Virus record (IMG/VR): IMGVR_UViG_3300049893_001655
Location: 1 to 34,144 of that record
DNA: 34,144 bases
Source of the DNA: a virus
Reading direction: 5' to 3' (one strand)
Position 1 is the stretch's first letter. Every line of letters starts with the position of its first letter. Made by a program: the position numbers and the translations under genes. This document shows, piece after piece, positions 8,390 to 17,305 of the stretch. The notes beneath the pieces are model-generated. The model made no database searches and was not told the origin of the DNA. It saw nothing but the letters and a program-made list of their open reading frames with translations.

Positions 8390-8788
8390 ATGATCATCGC
8401 GCACGAAATCCAACGCGGGCTCATTGAACTGGAGGACGCCTGTAGCCTTACCGGCAATGCGCTCCAGATGTTCATTTGGAAAGGGGTCAACGTTCCATGC
8501 GTCCCGACGGCGATCGGTCGAGGTGTCCAAATCGATACGCATGGGAACACGATCGAGATCGATTTGATCTTGTTCGTGAGACTCGGATCATTTCTCACCG
8601 CGGATTCCACCTTGGTAACGGTAGACTCCGACCTTTACACCGCGGATCAAGATGCGCAAGCGGAAGGGCGGCGCCCATTGTCCGGACTGACGCTAAGCTT
8701 CCGAGGTGTCACCTATCGCATCATCACAGCAAGAGAATCGCTCGGACACGTCGAATTAACCCTGGCAGATCCGGCATCAAACAAATGA
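8390..8788 (+). CDS. Putative head-tail connector / head completion protein
   Basis: This 132-residue protein has a short helical start (IIAHEIQRGLIELEDA) followed by a beta-rich domain ending RGVTYRIITARESLGHVELTL. This resembles the small head-closure (gpFII- or gp16-like) proteins that cap the portal vertex. It is encoded just after the terminator at 8354-8386 and is coupled by ATGA to the exported fibre at 8785. A repeated SxLxTxDSxLxTxD segment in the middle (residues about 68-84) is notable. The family is not certain; the role is inferred from length, fold pattern and order relative to the tail completion genes, which lie 6 kb further on. Confidence 0.5.
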   Translation: MIIAHEIQRGLIELEDACSLTGNALQMFIWKGVNVPCVPTAIGRGVQIDTHGNTIEIDLILFVRLGSFLTADSTLVTVDSDLYTADQDAQAEGRRPLSGLTLSFRGVTYRIITARESLGHVELTLADPASNK

Positions 8789-11700
8789 ACCGAATACTTT
8801 CTGCCATCCTGTTGTTTGCTGCGCTCGCTATCGGGAACGGAGCGACGATCTACCCTATCAACATTGGGACATCTCCGAACGATGGCACCGGAGACACGCT
8901 GCGATCTGCATTCTCCAAGGTGAACAGCAACTTTACTGAAGTCGCAGCGATCCTTGCAACCAACGGAGTTGGAGGCGTAGGCGGGGGCGTCGCCAGCAAC
9001 GCAATCGCGATGCTTAACGGAAAAGGAACCAACACGACAATCACAAACCTTTTCATTGAGGGCAGGGCGTATTTCACGAACGGAGCGTCGTTTTTTCATT
9101 TGTTCTCCGATGACTCAATCACGAACGGTGTAGAATGGGTTCAGGATGGGCCGTTGCGCTTCGGTCCCAACTCCTCCGGCAACTCGATAGAAATCTACAC
9201 AAACAACGCGTTGCAAGTGGACGACGGTGCATTCCTGAACATTGGCTCGGCATCTGTCGGAATCACGGCACAAGCCGTTCTAAGATCTTCAACCAACAGT
9301 TTCATTTCCGATTACAACCTGACCGGCGAAAGCAACCGTGTGCGCTGGCCGTGGGATCCTACCGCAAACCGAACAAACAAGCTGATGCGACTAAAGGATC
9401 TCGGGGACACTTTCAACCCAGGGGCGGCGAATCATTGGTCTGTGAGGATAGATTCCAGAACGAACTATCACGCACAGAATCTGGCGGCAAATCGGACCTA
9501 CTCGAGCAATTCCTTTGACGGGCTCCTACAACAGGTGTTCTACGAAATCGGCCATGGCGGACATCTGCACATCTACGCCAATCCGTACTACTCAGGCGGC
9601 TACGTGGTCAGCAACACGATCGTGGTCACAAATTGGGGAGTGATTACCGGCGACGGCAACCCATCAACCGTCATCCGGTCGGCATCGAGCCTGACCGGAC
9701 CCCAGTTCCAGATCGGCACTCCGACTGTTGGCGGAATCGTTCGGTTCAAGGATCTGCGCTTCGAGGGAGGCGCAGCCGGAGCAACTGGAGTCGGCGTCAA
9801 GATCGTCGATTGTGCCGAGCCGGTCTTCGATTCATGCGAGTTCAATTCATTCCAATTCGCCGGGATCCAGATCAACAACACAACTGCGAACCACTGGAGC
9901 TATATCAACAACTGCTGGTTCGTGCAGGGACACGCGGCGTCTCATGGAATCCTAATCGACAAGACGCCATCCGATGCAACGAGCCAGAATCTGCTGATTT
10001 CCGGCTGCATATTTGGGGCGAACCTGGGGGAGATGATTACGGTCAGCAACCGATTTCGGAATATCACGATCTCCGACAACCTGTTCCGGCTCACAGGTGG
10101 GAGCTCGACATATGGTCTGCGGCTGTTCGCCGGCGAGGGCTACACGATTACAGGAAACAGATTCCAGGATTGGCGCGGCGTCGCTCCGATTGTTTTCGAG
10201 GACCGCTCTTCAGTGACGAACTATTCGAGCATCGTTTCCGATAACGTCGCATGGGACGTGGCTGGGGCAAGCGATCCAAACCCAATGATCTACGTCGGAA
10301 CAAACGTTCAGGGGATCCTGATGGTTGGAAACTACAGCCCGCGCGGCTCGATTCGGACGTTGGCTGGAACCAATGGATGGATGGATTCATTCGACTCGGA
10401 CGGAGGTCGCGTTGGAACAAACTACGTGCGGCAAATCCACATGGCCGGCGGTCAATCAACAAACACTCTGCTGTTTCTGGACGGCGGAACGAATGTCGGA
10501 GCGGCAGCTATCGGCGCCGGATTGACGTTTTCAGGAGGAACGCTGAGTGCTCCTAGCGGGGCCGCGTTCAATACGAACCAGTTCGAAATCGTAGCTGCAA
10601 CAAACAACATCAAGGCGGGCGCGATGGTGACGAACCTGAATGCGATCTACATGACCAACCGCGCCGACTTTACCAACGTCGGCAATGTGCTGATCGGTTC
10701 ATCGCTTCGGGCTGCTGGTGCATCGACGTTTGGGGGATCGCTTCAACTGATTGGCGCGCTGGATATTCTCGGCTCGCTGACGGATACCAGCACGAACATT
10801 ATTTCGCTTCAAACTGAGGACGTTTCTCCAAACGGAAACGATTTCGTTTTGACCGAGGACATCAGCACTGGGCGACTGAAGAAGTCGCAACTTGCAAACC
10901 TTCCATCCGCTGGAACCGGCAGCGGTGCGAACCTTGGCAGCGGAACGGCTGCCTGGTTTGCTGGCAAATCCGGAAGCACCTACCAATTCAACACCGTCTC
11001 CAATAGCGACGGAACGGTTCTAATCGTGAGCAATAACAATACGATCACGATGTCCGCAACGAACATCAACACGCCTCAACTCACGGACGATGGTGTGACG
11101 TATGCGAAGATCCAGAACGTGACGGCATCGAGAATCATCGGACGCGGAAGCGCCGGGGGCTCTGGCGATCCCCAGGAAATGACAGCCGGCAATGGATTGA
11201 CCATCAGCGGAACGGCAATCGGTGTCACCGGAAACAGCGTGACGCAAAAGGTGGAGGTCGTGAAAAACTCCGGGGCTGTCGTCTCGACGCGGAAGCAGCT
11301 CAACTTCATCGAGGGAGCAAACACGACACTGACGATCACCGACGATTCGGGCAATGACCAGACAGACATCACGATTGCATCGACCGGTGGCGGAGCTGGA
11401 TCGAGCAACTACGTCGCGCTTTCTGCCGGCCAGCTTACTGTCACGAATGGAATTTACGCGGTGACCAATGGATGGTCACGGCCAGGAACAAACCTGCTCG
11501 CAAGCGGATCGGGGCGCTGGGTCATTGCGTTGCTGAGCCAGACATCTGAGCCGACGAACATCGTCGTTTATCCGGGCGCCGCGGTGACGCAGCTTGAGAT
11601 TTGGGCGACGAACGGGACGGCGGTCAACCTCAGGGTCGAAACAAACGGATCCACTTTCCCGGCTGCGTGGTATATCGGTGGAATCCAGACGGCCATTCCT

Positions 11701-12360
11701 ACCAACGGGATCACGCTCGTCGATGTGTGGACGAACAGTCTCGGGACAAACGTCTGGGTCAGGCCGGCAAAGGACCTTGTGCTGATTCCAACAAACGGAG
11801 TGCGCACCGCAACCAACTACATCGCAAACGAAGTGCAGATCCTGAACAGCGGCTATTTCACCGGAAGCTCGACGAACATCGGCACAGCATACGTGAGCGG
11901 AGGATTCACGGCTGACATATCGAGTCAGGTGAATGGCTATGAGCGCGTTTCAACCAACGTCTTCGCTAATAATCTCCTGCTCACCAACGGCTATGGCCGC
12001 ATCTCATCGACGCTGAGCGGGACCGGAGGAGCAAACACCAACTTTGCTCCGAGTGTTTTTGATACAACAGTCTACATCGACGGCGGAACGACGAACGTCA
12101 ACTTCGGTCATTGGCAAACGAACTCGATCCTTTGGACGTCCGCGACGGCATACAATCCGCGATACATCATCACAAATCTCACGGCTACATCGCGAACGGT
12201 CAGCTTCGGAACAGCGACCAATCGATTCTTTTTCCTTCAAGGCTATGACGGCATCGGGACAACTATCACTCTGACGAACAAACAGACAGCGTTCGTTTCA
12301 ACAGAAATCATCGGCTCGAACGTTTACCTCGCATGGAAAGTGTTCACAAACGGCTTCTGA
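8785..12360 (+). CDS. Exported tail-fibre-like protein with beta-helix (1191 aa)
   Basis: The start chosen is the ATG at 8785, overlapping the previous stop (ATGA) and giving a clear signal peptide (Arg3, core ILSAILLFAALAIG, cleavage near GNGA). The mature N-terminus carries INIGTSPNDGTGDTLRSAF and KVNSNF, a motif common at the N-termini of phage fibres. Residues about 260-465 form a pectate-lyase-like right-handed beta-helix (repeated VxxxxxISxNxF coils such as NITISDNLFR and YTITGNRFQDW). Residues about 768-815 hold a second fibre motif (ASRIIGRGSAGGSGDPQEM). The C-terminus is fibrous and beta-rich. Likely roles are receptor binding or polysaccharide degradation. An export signal on such a protein is unusual. 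Confidence 0.85.
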   Translation: MNRILSAILLFAALAIGNGATIYPINIGTSPNDGTGDTLRSAFSKVNSNFTEVAAILATNGVGGVGGGVASNAIAMLNGKGTNTTITNLFIEGRAYFTNGASFFHLFSDDSITNGVEWVQDGPLRFGPNSSGNSIEIYTNNALQVDDGAFLNIGSASVGITAQAVLRSSTNSFISDYNLTGESNRVRWPWDPTANRTNKLMRLKDLGDTFNPGAANHWSVRIDSRTNYHAQNLAANRTYSSNSFDGLLQQVFYEIGHGGHLHIYANPYYSGGYVVSNTIVVTNWGVITGDGNPSTVIRSASSLTGPQFQIGTPTVGGIVRFKDLRFEGGAAGATGVGVKIVDCAEPVFDSCEFNSFQFAGIQINNTTANHWSYINNCWFVQGHAASHGILIDKTPSDATSQNLLISGCIFGANLGEMITVSNRFRNITISDNLFRLTGGSSTYGLRLFAGEGYTITGNRFQDWRGVAPIVFEDRSSVTNYSSIVSDNVAWDVAGASDPNPMIYVGTNVQGILMVGNYSPRGSIRTLAGTNGWMDSFDSDGGRVGTNYVRQIHMAGGQSTNTLLFLDGGTNVGAAAIGAGLTFSGGTLSAPSGAAFNTNQFEIVAATNNIKAGAMVTNLNAIYMTNRADFTNVGNVLIGSSLRAAGASTFGGSLQLIGALDILGSLTDTSTNIISLQTEDVSPNGNDFVLTEDISTGRLKKSQLANLPSAGTGSGANLGSGTAAWFAGKSGSTYQFNTVSNSDGTVLIVSNNNTITMSATNINTPQLTDDGVTYAKIQNVTASRIIGRGSAGGSGDPQEMTAGNGLTISGTAIGVTGNSVTQKVEVVKNSGAVVSTRKQLNFIEGANTTLTITDDSGNDQTDITIASTGGGAGSSNYVALSAGQLTVTNGIYAVTNGWSRPGTNLLASGSGRWVIALLSQTSEPTNIVVYPGAAVTQLEIWATNGTAVNLRVETNGSTFPAAWYIGGIQTAIPTNGITLVDVWTNSLGTNVWVRPAKDLVLIPTNGVRTATNYIANEVQILNSGYFTGSSTNIGTAYVSGGFTADISSQVNGYERVSTNVFANNLLLTNGYGRISSTLSGTGGANTNFAPSVFDTTVYIDGGTTNVNFGHWQTNSILWTSATAYNPRYIITNLTATSRTVSFGTATNRFFFLQGYDGIGTTITLTNKQTAFVSTEIIGSNVYLAWKVFTNGF

Positions 12361-13040
12361 TTGTCGCATTGCTGTGCGCCATCAACGCCATCGCTGTCGC
12401 GCAACTCGGCAATCCAGCCTGGCTTGCGAGCTTGAAGAGCTCTGGCGGCGGTGGCGGTGGAGGTCCTACGTATTTGCTGAGCGAATCGTTTGAGGGCACC
12501 GGATACGAGAACAGCGGGTGGAGCGAGACCGGAACACCGAACGAGGACGACGCGTCGTCACCGCTGCAAGGGTCGCAAAGCTACTCGTGGACGAGCGGGA
12601 ACAATCACTCGACGAAAACATTCTCGGGCTACAGCACGCTTTACATCTATTTCCAGGTCAATCTAAGCACGCTGTCTGATTACAAGTATCTGATTCAAAT
12701 CCAGAACAGCAGCTTCAATGACACTTGCACAATCACCACAGGCGGATCGGGTCATCTCCTCTGCTATCATGGGACGGTCCAATCCGAAGGCACGTTCACA
12801 ATGTCCGCGTCCACGACGTATCATGTCTGGGTGGACTGGATCAAAGGGACCGGCGCCAACGGCACGATGCAACTTTTCATCGCCAGCAGCGGCACGCGCC
12901 CTGGTAGTCCTGACATCAACATCACGACTGGCAACGGGGCGGTGACGGAACGGATCATCATCGGTCCCGACGCCGCTGGTATCGTCGGCAAGCTGGACCG
13001 TCTGCTCATCGACGACGTTACAATCGGGAGCAATCCATGA
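12333..13040 (+). CDS. Exported lectin-like (LamG/concanavalin-type) protein
   Basis: This 235-residue protein has a textbook signal peptide: basic HKR, hydrophobic LLIVALLCAINAIA, cleavage after AVA near residue 23. A short linker containing a run of seven glycines (about residues 38-44) precedes a beta-sandwich domain. That domain opens with LLSESFEGTGYENSGW and contains TYHVWVDWIKGTGANGTMQLF, a pattern typical of LamG/concanavalin-like carbohydrate-binding domains. The gene starts inside the last 28 bp of the fibre gene and its stop overlaps the next ATG, so fibre, lectin and beta-helix protein form a coupled set. It probably binds a surface glycan; no catalytic residues were identified. 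Confidence 0.75.
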   Translation: MESVHKRLLIVALLCAINAIAVAQLGNPAWLASLKSSGGGGGGGPTYLLSESFEGTGYENSGWSETGTPNEDDASSPLQGSQSYSWTSGNNHSTKTFSGYSTLYIYFQVNLSTLSDYKYLIQIQNSSFNDTCTITTGGSGHLLCYHGTVQSEGTFTMSASTTYHVWVDWIKGTGANGTMQLFIASSGTRPGSPDINITTGNGAVTERIIIGPDAAGIVGKLDRLLIDDVTIGSNP

Positions 13041-14968
13041 GGCTGATCCTGTTTCTCATTCTGTTTCCGCTGGTTGCTGGCGCGCAACTCTCAGTGAACG
13101 TGTTCACGGACATGGAGAATTCCACGGACGGAACAATCCTGACTGGAACGATAGCGTCAAACGGGTCCCATGGAGGGTCTGGAACATGGGCAACGGAGAA
13201 GGACGGCACGTTGGGCGGAACACTGACCGAGTTCCGCGTGCGCGCCAATGCCGAGGCCGAGGCGACACTGCGCGGTCCGGTGTCCGCCAACTCGACCACC
13301 TACACCGATTCGGGTTCAACGCGCGGATGGAAGATGCACAATACCGCGATATGGGAATTGCTCCGCTATACGTTCCCGGCGACAACGAACGCAGTGAGCA
13401 TCGGATTTGCGTGGAAATTGCTTAACGGGTGGAAAGCAGGTTTTGAGAGCTACGATCTCGCTGGAATCGAAACCACTGGAGGAGATTTTGCGCTCCTCAA
13501 TATGTTCGATCACACATCCACGATGAAGATCGATTTGCACACCGGAGGATCTCCCGGCACTACCGCCGAAACTCCAGTCAATACAAATCAGTGGTATTGG
13601 GTTACAATGAAATTGGACGTGAACGACAAGGCATACATGCGCGTTTACAACATGTCGACATGGCTCACTCTAGTGAACACAAACCTTGCTCTTGGAGCGT
13701 CACCCGGCAAATGCCTATTCGCATTCGTTGGGCGTTACGACAACCACGGCTCATCTACCGCCGACGCCTATCACGTCTATGACGACTTCTTGATCGATGA
13801 GACCGGAGCAAACTTTCCGTTGCTTCCACCGGGCGCGACAATCACGGCCAGCTCGGTGTCGCGAACGGCGTTTGACGAGGCATACACGAATGCGGCAAGC
13901 GGAGGAAGCCGGCAATATCAGGACACGATTCTTCTTCCGACCGGCAGCAACTCTTGGTCTAGCGGTTACACGATAAGCAAGACGCTCACGATTTCTGGAA
14001 GCGGCAGCAACGGAAACCAGACCGTTATCCACTTCGCCGCACCGTCGGCGGAAGCGGAGCTGTTTAGCCTGAAGTCCACATACTGCTCGGTCAGCAACCT
14101 TCAACTCCGCTCCGTCGATGTGGACAACGGCTGGCTCGTGGTTGTGCATTCGAACTGGAGTCGCGTGCGTGACGTGCATTTCATCATGGGGCTATCTCCG
14201 ACGATCCAATATGGGTTCGGGCTCGTCTACAACTGCACGTTCTACAATGGGACGCGCATGGGCCGTTGCTTCTCCCCGAGCGAAGACAACGTTTTCGGCG
14301 CATACGGATCCCCATATGACATCTCGATCATGGGGAGAACTAACTTCAGCGTTTGGGAGAACAACCGCTATTACTGCGACTCGGGTGCTACAGCGTTCCC
14401 AATCACGCTCTCAAGCCAGGACGGCGGCATGTGGATCATCCGTCATTGCGAGATCATCTCGTCTCAGGAATTCGGACCGTGCTTCGATGCGCACGGTGCA
14501 ATCGACGGAGGCAACCCAGAAACCGGAGTCATCGCGTTTCAGCTTTACAGCAACTATGTGTCATGCACCGGGCCGCGAAACAAGTTCGTTGACCAGCGTG
14601 GCGCAATGTCCTTGATCTATTCGAACTATGCATTGCAGGCATGGAACGACGATATCTATTTGCGGAGGGATGACGGGACCGGAGGCTCGTCCTATTTCAC
14701 GCCCGGGCCACAGGTCACCAACTCATACATTTGGGCGAACCTTGAGAATGCGGGTAACGCCATGCCGATCGTCGTGGAGACTGGAGATGTGTCAGTCATC
14801 ACAACAAATCAGAGCTATTTCGGCGTTGCGCCGGCAACCAACTACGTCGTGCAGTATCCACACTTCTTGCGCGAGGGCGTGACGCATGACCCGGCGTTGA
14901 GCGGAGCGCAAGTAACAGGAAGCCAATCCATCACTCAGGGCGCCAGAAGGTTGAGGTTTCGGAGATGA
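13037..14968 (+). CDS. Exported LamG-like plus beta-helix protein (643 aa)
   Basis: The protein starts with a strong signal peptide (MRLILFLILFPLVAGA, cleavage before Gln17). Residues about 20-255 form a jelly-roll domain similar to that of the preceding gene (NQWYWVTMKLDVNDKAYMRVY). Residues about 275-560 form a right-handed beta-helix, with coils such as YTISKTLTISGSGSNGNQTVI and NLQLRSVDVDNGWLVVV. The combination resembles adhesins or polysaccharide lyases, but I see no defined catalytic set. Both ends overlap neighbours by 4 bp. It is the last of the three exported proteins inserted between connector and tail genes. Confidence 0.78.
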   Translation: MRLILFLILFPLVAGAQLSVNVFTDMENSTDGTILTGTIASNGSHGGSGTWATEKDGTLGGTLTEFRVRANAEAEATLRGPVSANSTTYTDSGSTRGWKMHNTAIWELLRYTFPATTNAVSIGFAWKLLNGWKAGFESYDLAGIETTGGDFALLNMFDHTSTMKIDLHTGGSPGTTAETPVNTNQWYWVTMKLDVNDKAYMRVYNMSTWLTLVNTNLALGASPGKCLFAFVGRYDNHGSSTADAYHVYDDFLIDETGANFPLLPPGATITASSVSRTAFDEAYTNAASGGSRQYQDTILLPTGSNSWSSGYTISKTLTISGSGSNGNQTVIHFAAPSAEAELFSLKSTYCSVSNLQLRSVDVDNGWLVVVHSNWSRVRDVHFIMGLSPTIQYGFGLVYNCTFYNGTRMGRCFSPSEDNVFGAYGSPYDISIMGRTNFSVWENNRYYCDSGATAFPITLSSQDGGMWIIRHCEIISSQEFGPCFDAHGAIDGGNPETGVIAFQLYSNYVSCTGPRNKFVDQRGAMSLIYSNYALQAWNDDIYLRRDDGTGGSSYFTPGPQVTNSYIWANLENAGNAMPIVVETGDVSVITTNQSYFGVAPATNYVVQYPHFLREGVTHDPALSGAQVTGSQSITQGARRLRFRR

Positions 14969-15747
14969 AACCCACATTCCAACTGAATACATCCGAGTTT
15001 GCGGCCACGGCGCGCCGGCTTCGCGAGGTCAAACGAATCAGCGTGGAAAAGCTAATCACCGACCAAAGCCGGCTTCTCACGCGTGATGCTCTGCGCATGA
15101 CTCCTCCGTTTGGGCCCAACAGCATCACCGAGAGTTTTCAGGTTCAACGGCGGATAGGCCAGGCCGCAGTCCGCCGCGACATTGCCCGCGTGTTCAAACC
15201 GATCTCGTCCTTTAGCTTGGTCGCCAGCCCCAAGAATCCCAAGCTTGCCAAGGCCATCCAAAAGGCCGTCCGCCGCAAAGACGTCGCTGGCCTGCAAATC
15301 ATCCTCCAGCGGATTGGGCCGCAAGTGAAAGTGCTGCTGCAACCCGATCCAGCTCTGCACGCCTCAGCCCGCGGCCATCGAGGCCGAGTGCGCAAAGGGC
15401 ATCAACCGGCCTTAATCTTGGATGTCCGGGCGCTCAAACGTTACCAAGCCGAAAAAGAAAGCCACGTTGGAAAAACCAAGGCTGGCTGGTTGCCGGCGGC
15501 GGAAGCGTTGCGGGTCGGAGGGATTCCGCAATGGATCAAAGCCCACTCCGGAGCGACCGCTGGACTGGTGCGCATCGAGAGGACAAGATCTGGGTTCTTC
15601 ATCACGGTGGGTAACCTCGTACCATATTCAGGAGACTTTGGGCCGCTGCGGATCATCGAGTCGGTGATCGGACATCGCGTGCGCGCAATGAGGATTCAGG
15701 CTGAGAAGATCGTTGAAGCTCAACTCCGAAAAGCAGCTGCGACCTGA
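14965..15747 (+). CDS. Tail completion / minor tail protein, gp10-like
   Basis: This 260-residue basic protein resembles the HK97-gp10/lambda-gpZ type tail-completion proteins. It has an N-terminal amphipathic helix (TSEFAATARRLREVKRIS), a TRDALRMTPPFGPNS segment, a C-terminal beta-hairpin region (SGFFITVGNLVPYSG) and a long final helix (MRIQAEKIVEAQLRKAA). It is longer than usual because of a basic central insertion (about residues 70-150). Such proteins join the tail terminator to the connector. It is coupled to the upstream exported protein by ATGA and followed 18 bp later by the tail-terminator-like gene. Confidence 0.65.
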   Translation: MKPTFQLNTSEFAATARRLREVKRISVEKLITDQSRLLTRDALRMTPPFGPNSITESFQVQRRIGQAAVRRDIARVFKPISSFSLVASPKNPKLAKAIQKAVRRKDVAGLQIILQRIGPQVKVLLQPDPALHASARGHRGRVRKGHQPALILDVRALKRYQAEKESHVGKTKAGWLPAAEALRVGGIPQWIKAHSGATAGLVRIERTRSGFFITVGNLVPYSGDFGPLRIIESVIGHRVRAMRIQAEKIVEAQLRKAAAT

Positions 15748-15765
15748 CAAACCAATCTCAACCAA

Positions 15766-16230
15766 ATGGCAATCAGGTCCAAAACCGAGGAGGCATTCCG
15801 AGACGTCCTTCAGGACTCCGGCGTTACCATCCCGATTCACATCTCCCAGGCCAATCAAACGGTTGCAAAGGTCGGTCTACAACGCGTCAACATCCGGGCA
15901 ATCAGCGGAGAGCAGACGCGCCCAAAGACGCGTGTTATTCGGATGATTGTGCTCGTCTCGGTCGAAACTAACGCTGACAAAGACGATGCTGACGTAGAGG
16001 ATCCTGAAGCCCGGCACAAGGAAGGCATCGACACCGTTCAATCGGCTCTAGATGATAACGTCACACCATTGGCCCAAAGGCTGTCCGCGGCGCGGGACGA
16101 GGTTGGGCCGTTTACGTGTCTGTTCGTCCAACCAATCGGTGACGTGTCGGATGTGCCGCAACCTGGGGACAGAATATTCCGAGACACGATCGGTTACACG
16201 GTGATCGTGGCCGAAGGCAACGCAACGTAA
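15766..16230 (+). CDS. Putative tail terminator protein (gpU-like)
   Basis: This 154-residue protein has an N-terminal helix (MAIRSKTEEAFRDVLQDSG) followed by alternating strands and a central helix. It ends with a strand containing RDTIGYTVIVAEGN. Length, fold pattern and position between the tail completion gene and the tail tube gene match tail terminators, which cap the tube at its correct length. An Asp/Glu-rich loop (about residues 68-85) is probably surface exposed. No single residue is diagnostic, so the call is contextual. Confidence 0.6.
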   Translation: MAIRSKTEEAFRDVLQDSGVTIPIHISQANQTVAKVGLQRVNIRAISGEQTRPKTRVIRMIVLVSVETNADKDDADVEDPEARHKEGIDTVQSALDDNVTPLAQRLSAARDEVGPFTCLFVQPIGDVSDVPQPGDRIFRDTIGYTVIVAEGNAT

Positions 16231-16253
16231 AGGTTGACTAGAAAGGAATTGAT

Positions 16254-16712
16254 ATGGCCGAACCGACATACATTGGGAGAGTTACGGTGTGGGGACTGGA
16301 CGGAAAACTTGCCTACACCGGATTGCTCGTTGGCGAGAATGAACCGACCCGGCTTACCTACACCGATGAAATCGCGCGCCACGATTCCAAAGATCGAAAG
16401 GGCGAGACAATCGGCGTTCAGCTCTACAACCCAACTCCCAAACTCGACATCAGCTTTATTCCATGTGCGCCCATGGGAGTTGGGGCGATCGCCGCATCAA
16501 AACAGAAAGTCGTGCTGCCTGCCAAAGGCAGCAAGGTTACAGTAAGCGAATTTCCGCCGAACGTCGGGACGGCAGAGGATGTTACAATCAACTCTGCCAA
16601 GTGGCTTTATTTGGGTGGCGGAAGCATCGACTTCACAAACGAAGGTGAAGCGGTGATCAACCTGCCTCTGCACAAGTTCAACACGGACATCGCTCAAACA
16701 GCTAATTCCTAG
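16254..16712 (+). CDS. Major tail (tube) protein
   Basis: This 152-residue beta-rich protein precedes the chaperone-like and tape measure genes, the standard tube-protein position. The sequence TYIGRVTVWGLDGKLAYTGL and the later LYLGGGSIDFTNEGEAVINL fit the tube-protein beta-sandwich. The gene has one of the better ribosome-binding sites in the window (AAAGGA about 8-10 bp upstream of the ATG), in line with a need for high expression. Two alternative hairpins lie just downstream, at the start of the next gene. Confidence 0.65.
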   Translation: MAEPTYIGRVTVWGLDGKLAYTGLLVGENEPTRLTYTDEIARHDSKDRKGETIGVQLYNPTPKLDISFIPCAPMGVGAIAASKQKVVLPAKGSKVTVSEFPPNVGTAEDVTINSAKWLYLGGGSIDFTNEGEAVINLPLHKFNTDIAQTANS

Positions 16713-16714
16713 CT

Positions 16715-17305
16715 ATGCATCCTGAGGCCGCTTTCCTTGAAGCGGCTCTCCCTGAGCCGCTGACATTGCTTCACCAGCAGCTATTGCCTTATTCGGTCGG
16801 CCATGAAATCATTCTGCGCAGACTCAAGAGCCCATTCATATTCGGTCAAACATACTCTAAGGAGGCACTGGCCGGGAAACTTTTCAGTGCGGTGCACGTC
16901 TGCTGTCACACTTACGACGAGTGCGTGACTACGCTCCGAAACCCACACTTGGAGGAGAATTTTGCAAGGTGGCGAAATCTGTGTGGGAGATTCGATCCTG
17001 CACCAGTAACGGCCGCATTTGTGAACTATCTTGCTGCCGGTCGTTCTTGTCCGGAATATGTGCGCAAATCCATTGGCCAGAGTTTCAGGCCTGGCGCTCC
17101 ATTCATCCTATGCCTGTTGCAGGTGCTGCAAGGGGAGCTGGGATTCTCGCGCTCCGAGGCATTGGCGTGCCCATTCGGGCTTGCTCAATGGCACTACTGC
17201 GCCTTCTGGGAGTCCCAAGGACGAATCAGAATCCACGATCTTCGGTCAATTCGGGCCCGCGCTGCTGATCTTGGCCTTCAACCATTGAGGTTCAACGGTG
17301 CTTAA
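16715..17305 (+). CDS. Putative tail assembly chaperone
   Basis: This 196-residue mostly helical, Cys-rich protein lies between the tube protein and the tape measure, where tail-assembly chaperones are encoded. The ending (CPFGLAQWHYCAFWESQGRI) resembles the GLAQWHYC-type segments seen in such proteins. No slippery heptamer or -1 extension was seen, so the G/GT frameshift pair of lambda is not evident. The first 50 bases contain mutually exclusive hairpins that could lower initiation. The stop lies inside the tape-measure start region (8-bp overlap). The role is inferred mainly from position. Confidence 0.55.
   Translation: MHPEAAFLEAALPEPLTLLHQQLLPYSVGHEIILRRLKSPFIFGQTYSKEALAGKLFSAVHVCCHTYDECVTTLRNPHLEENFARWRNLCGRFDPAPVTAAFVNYLAAGRSCPEYVRKSIGQSFRPGAPFILCLLQVLQGELGFSRSEALACPFGLAQWHYCAFWESQGRIRIHDLRSIRARAADLGLQPLRFNGA
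16727..16760 (+). promoter_or_regulatory. Alternative hairpins at start of chaperone-like gene
   Basis: GCCGCTT (16727-16733) can pair with AAGCGGC (16740-16746) around a 6-nt loop. GCGGCTC (16742-16748) can instead pair with GAGCCGC (16754-16760) around a 5-nt loop. The middle arm is shared, so only one stem forms at a time. The site starts 12 bases into the coding region. It may tune translation after the tube gene, or it may be codon-driven coincidence. No U-tract follows. Confidence 0.4.
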
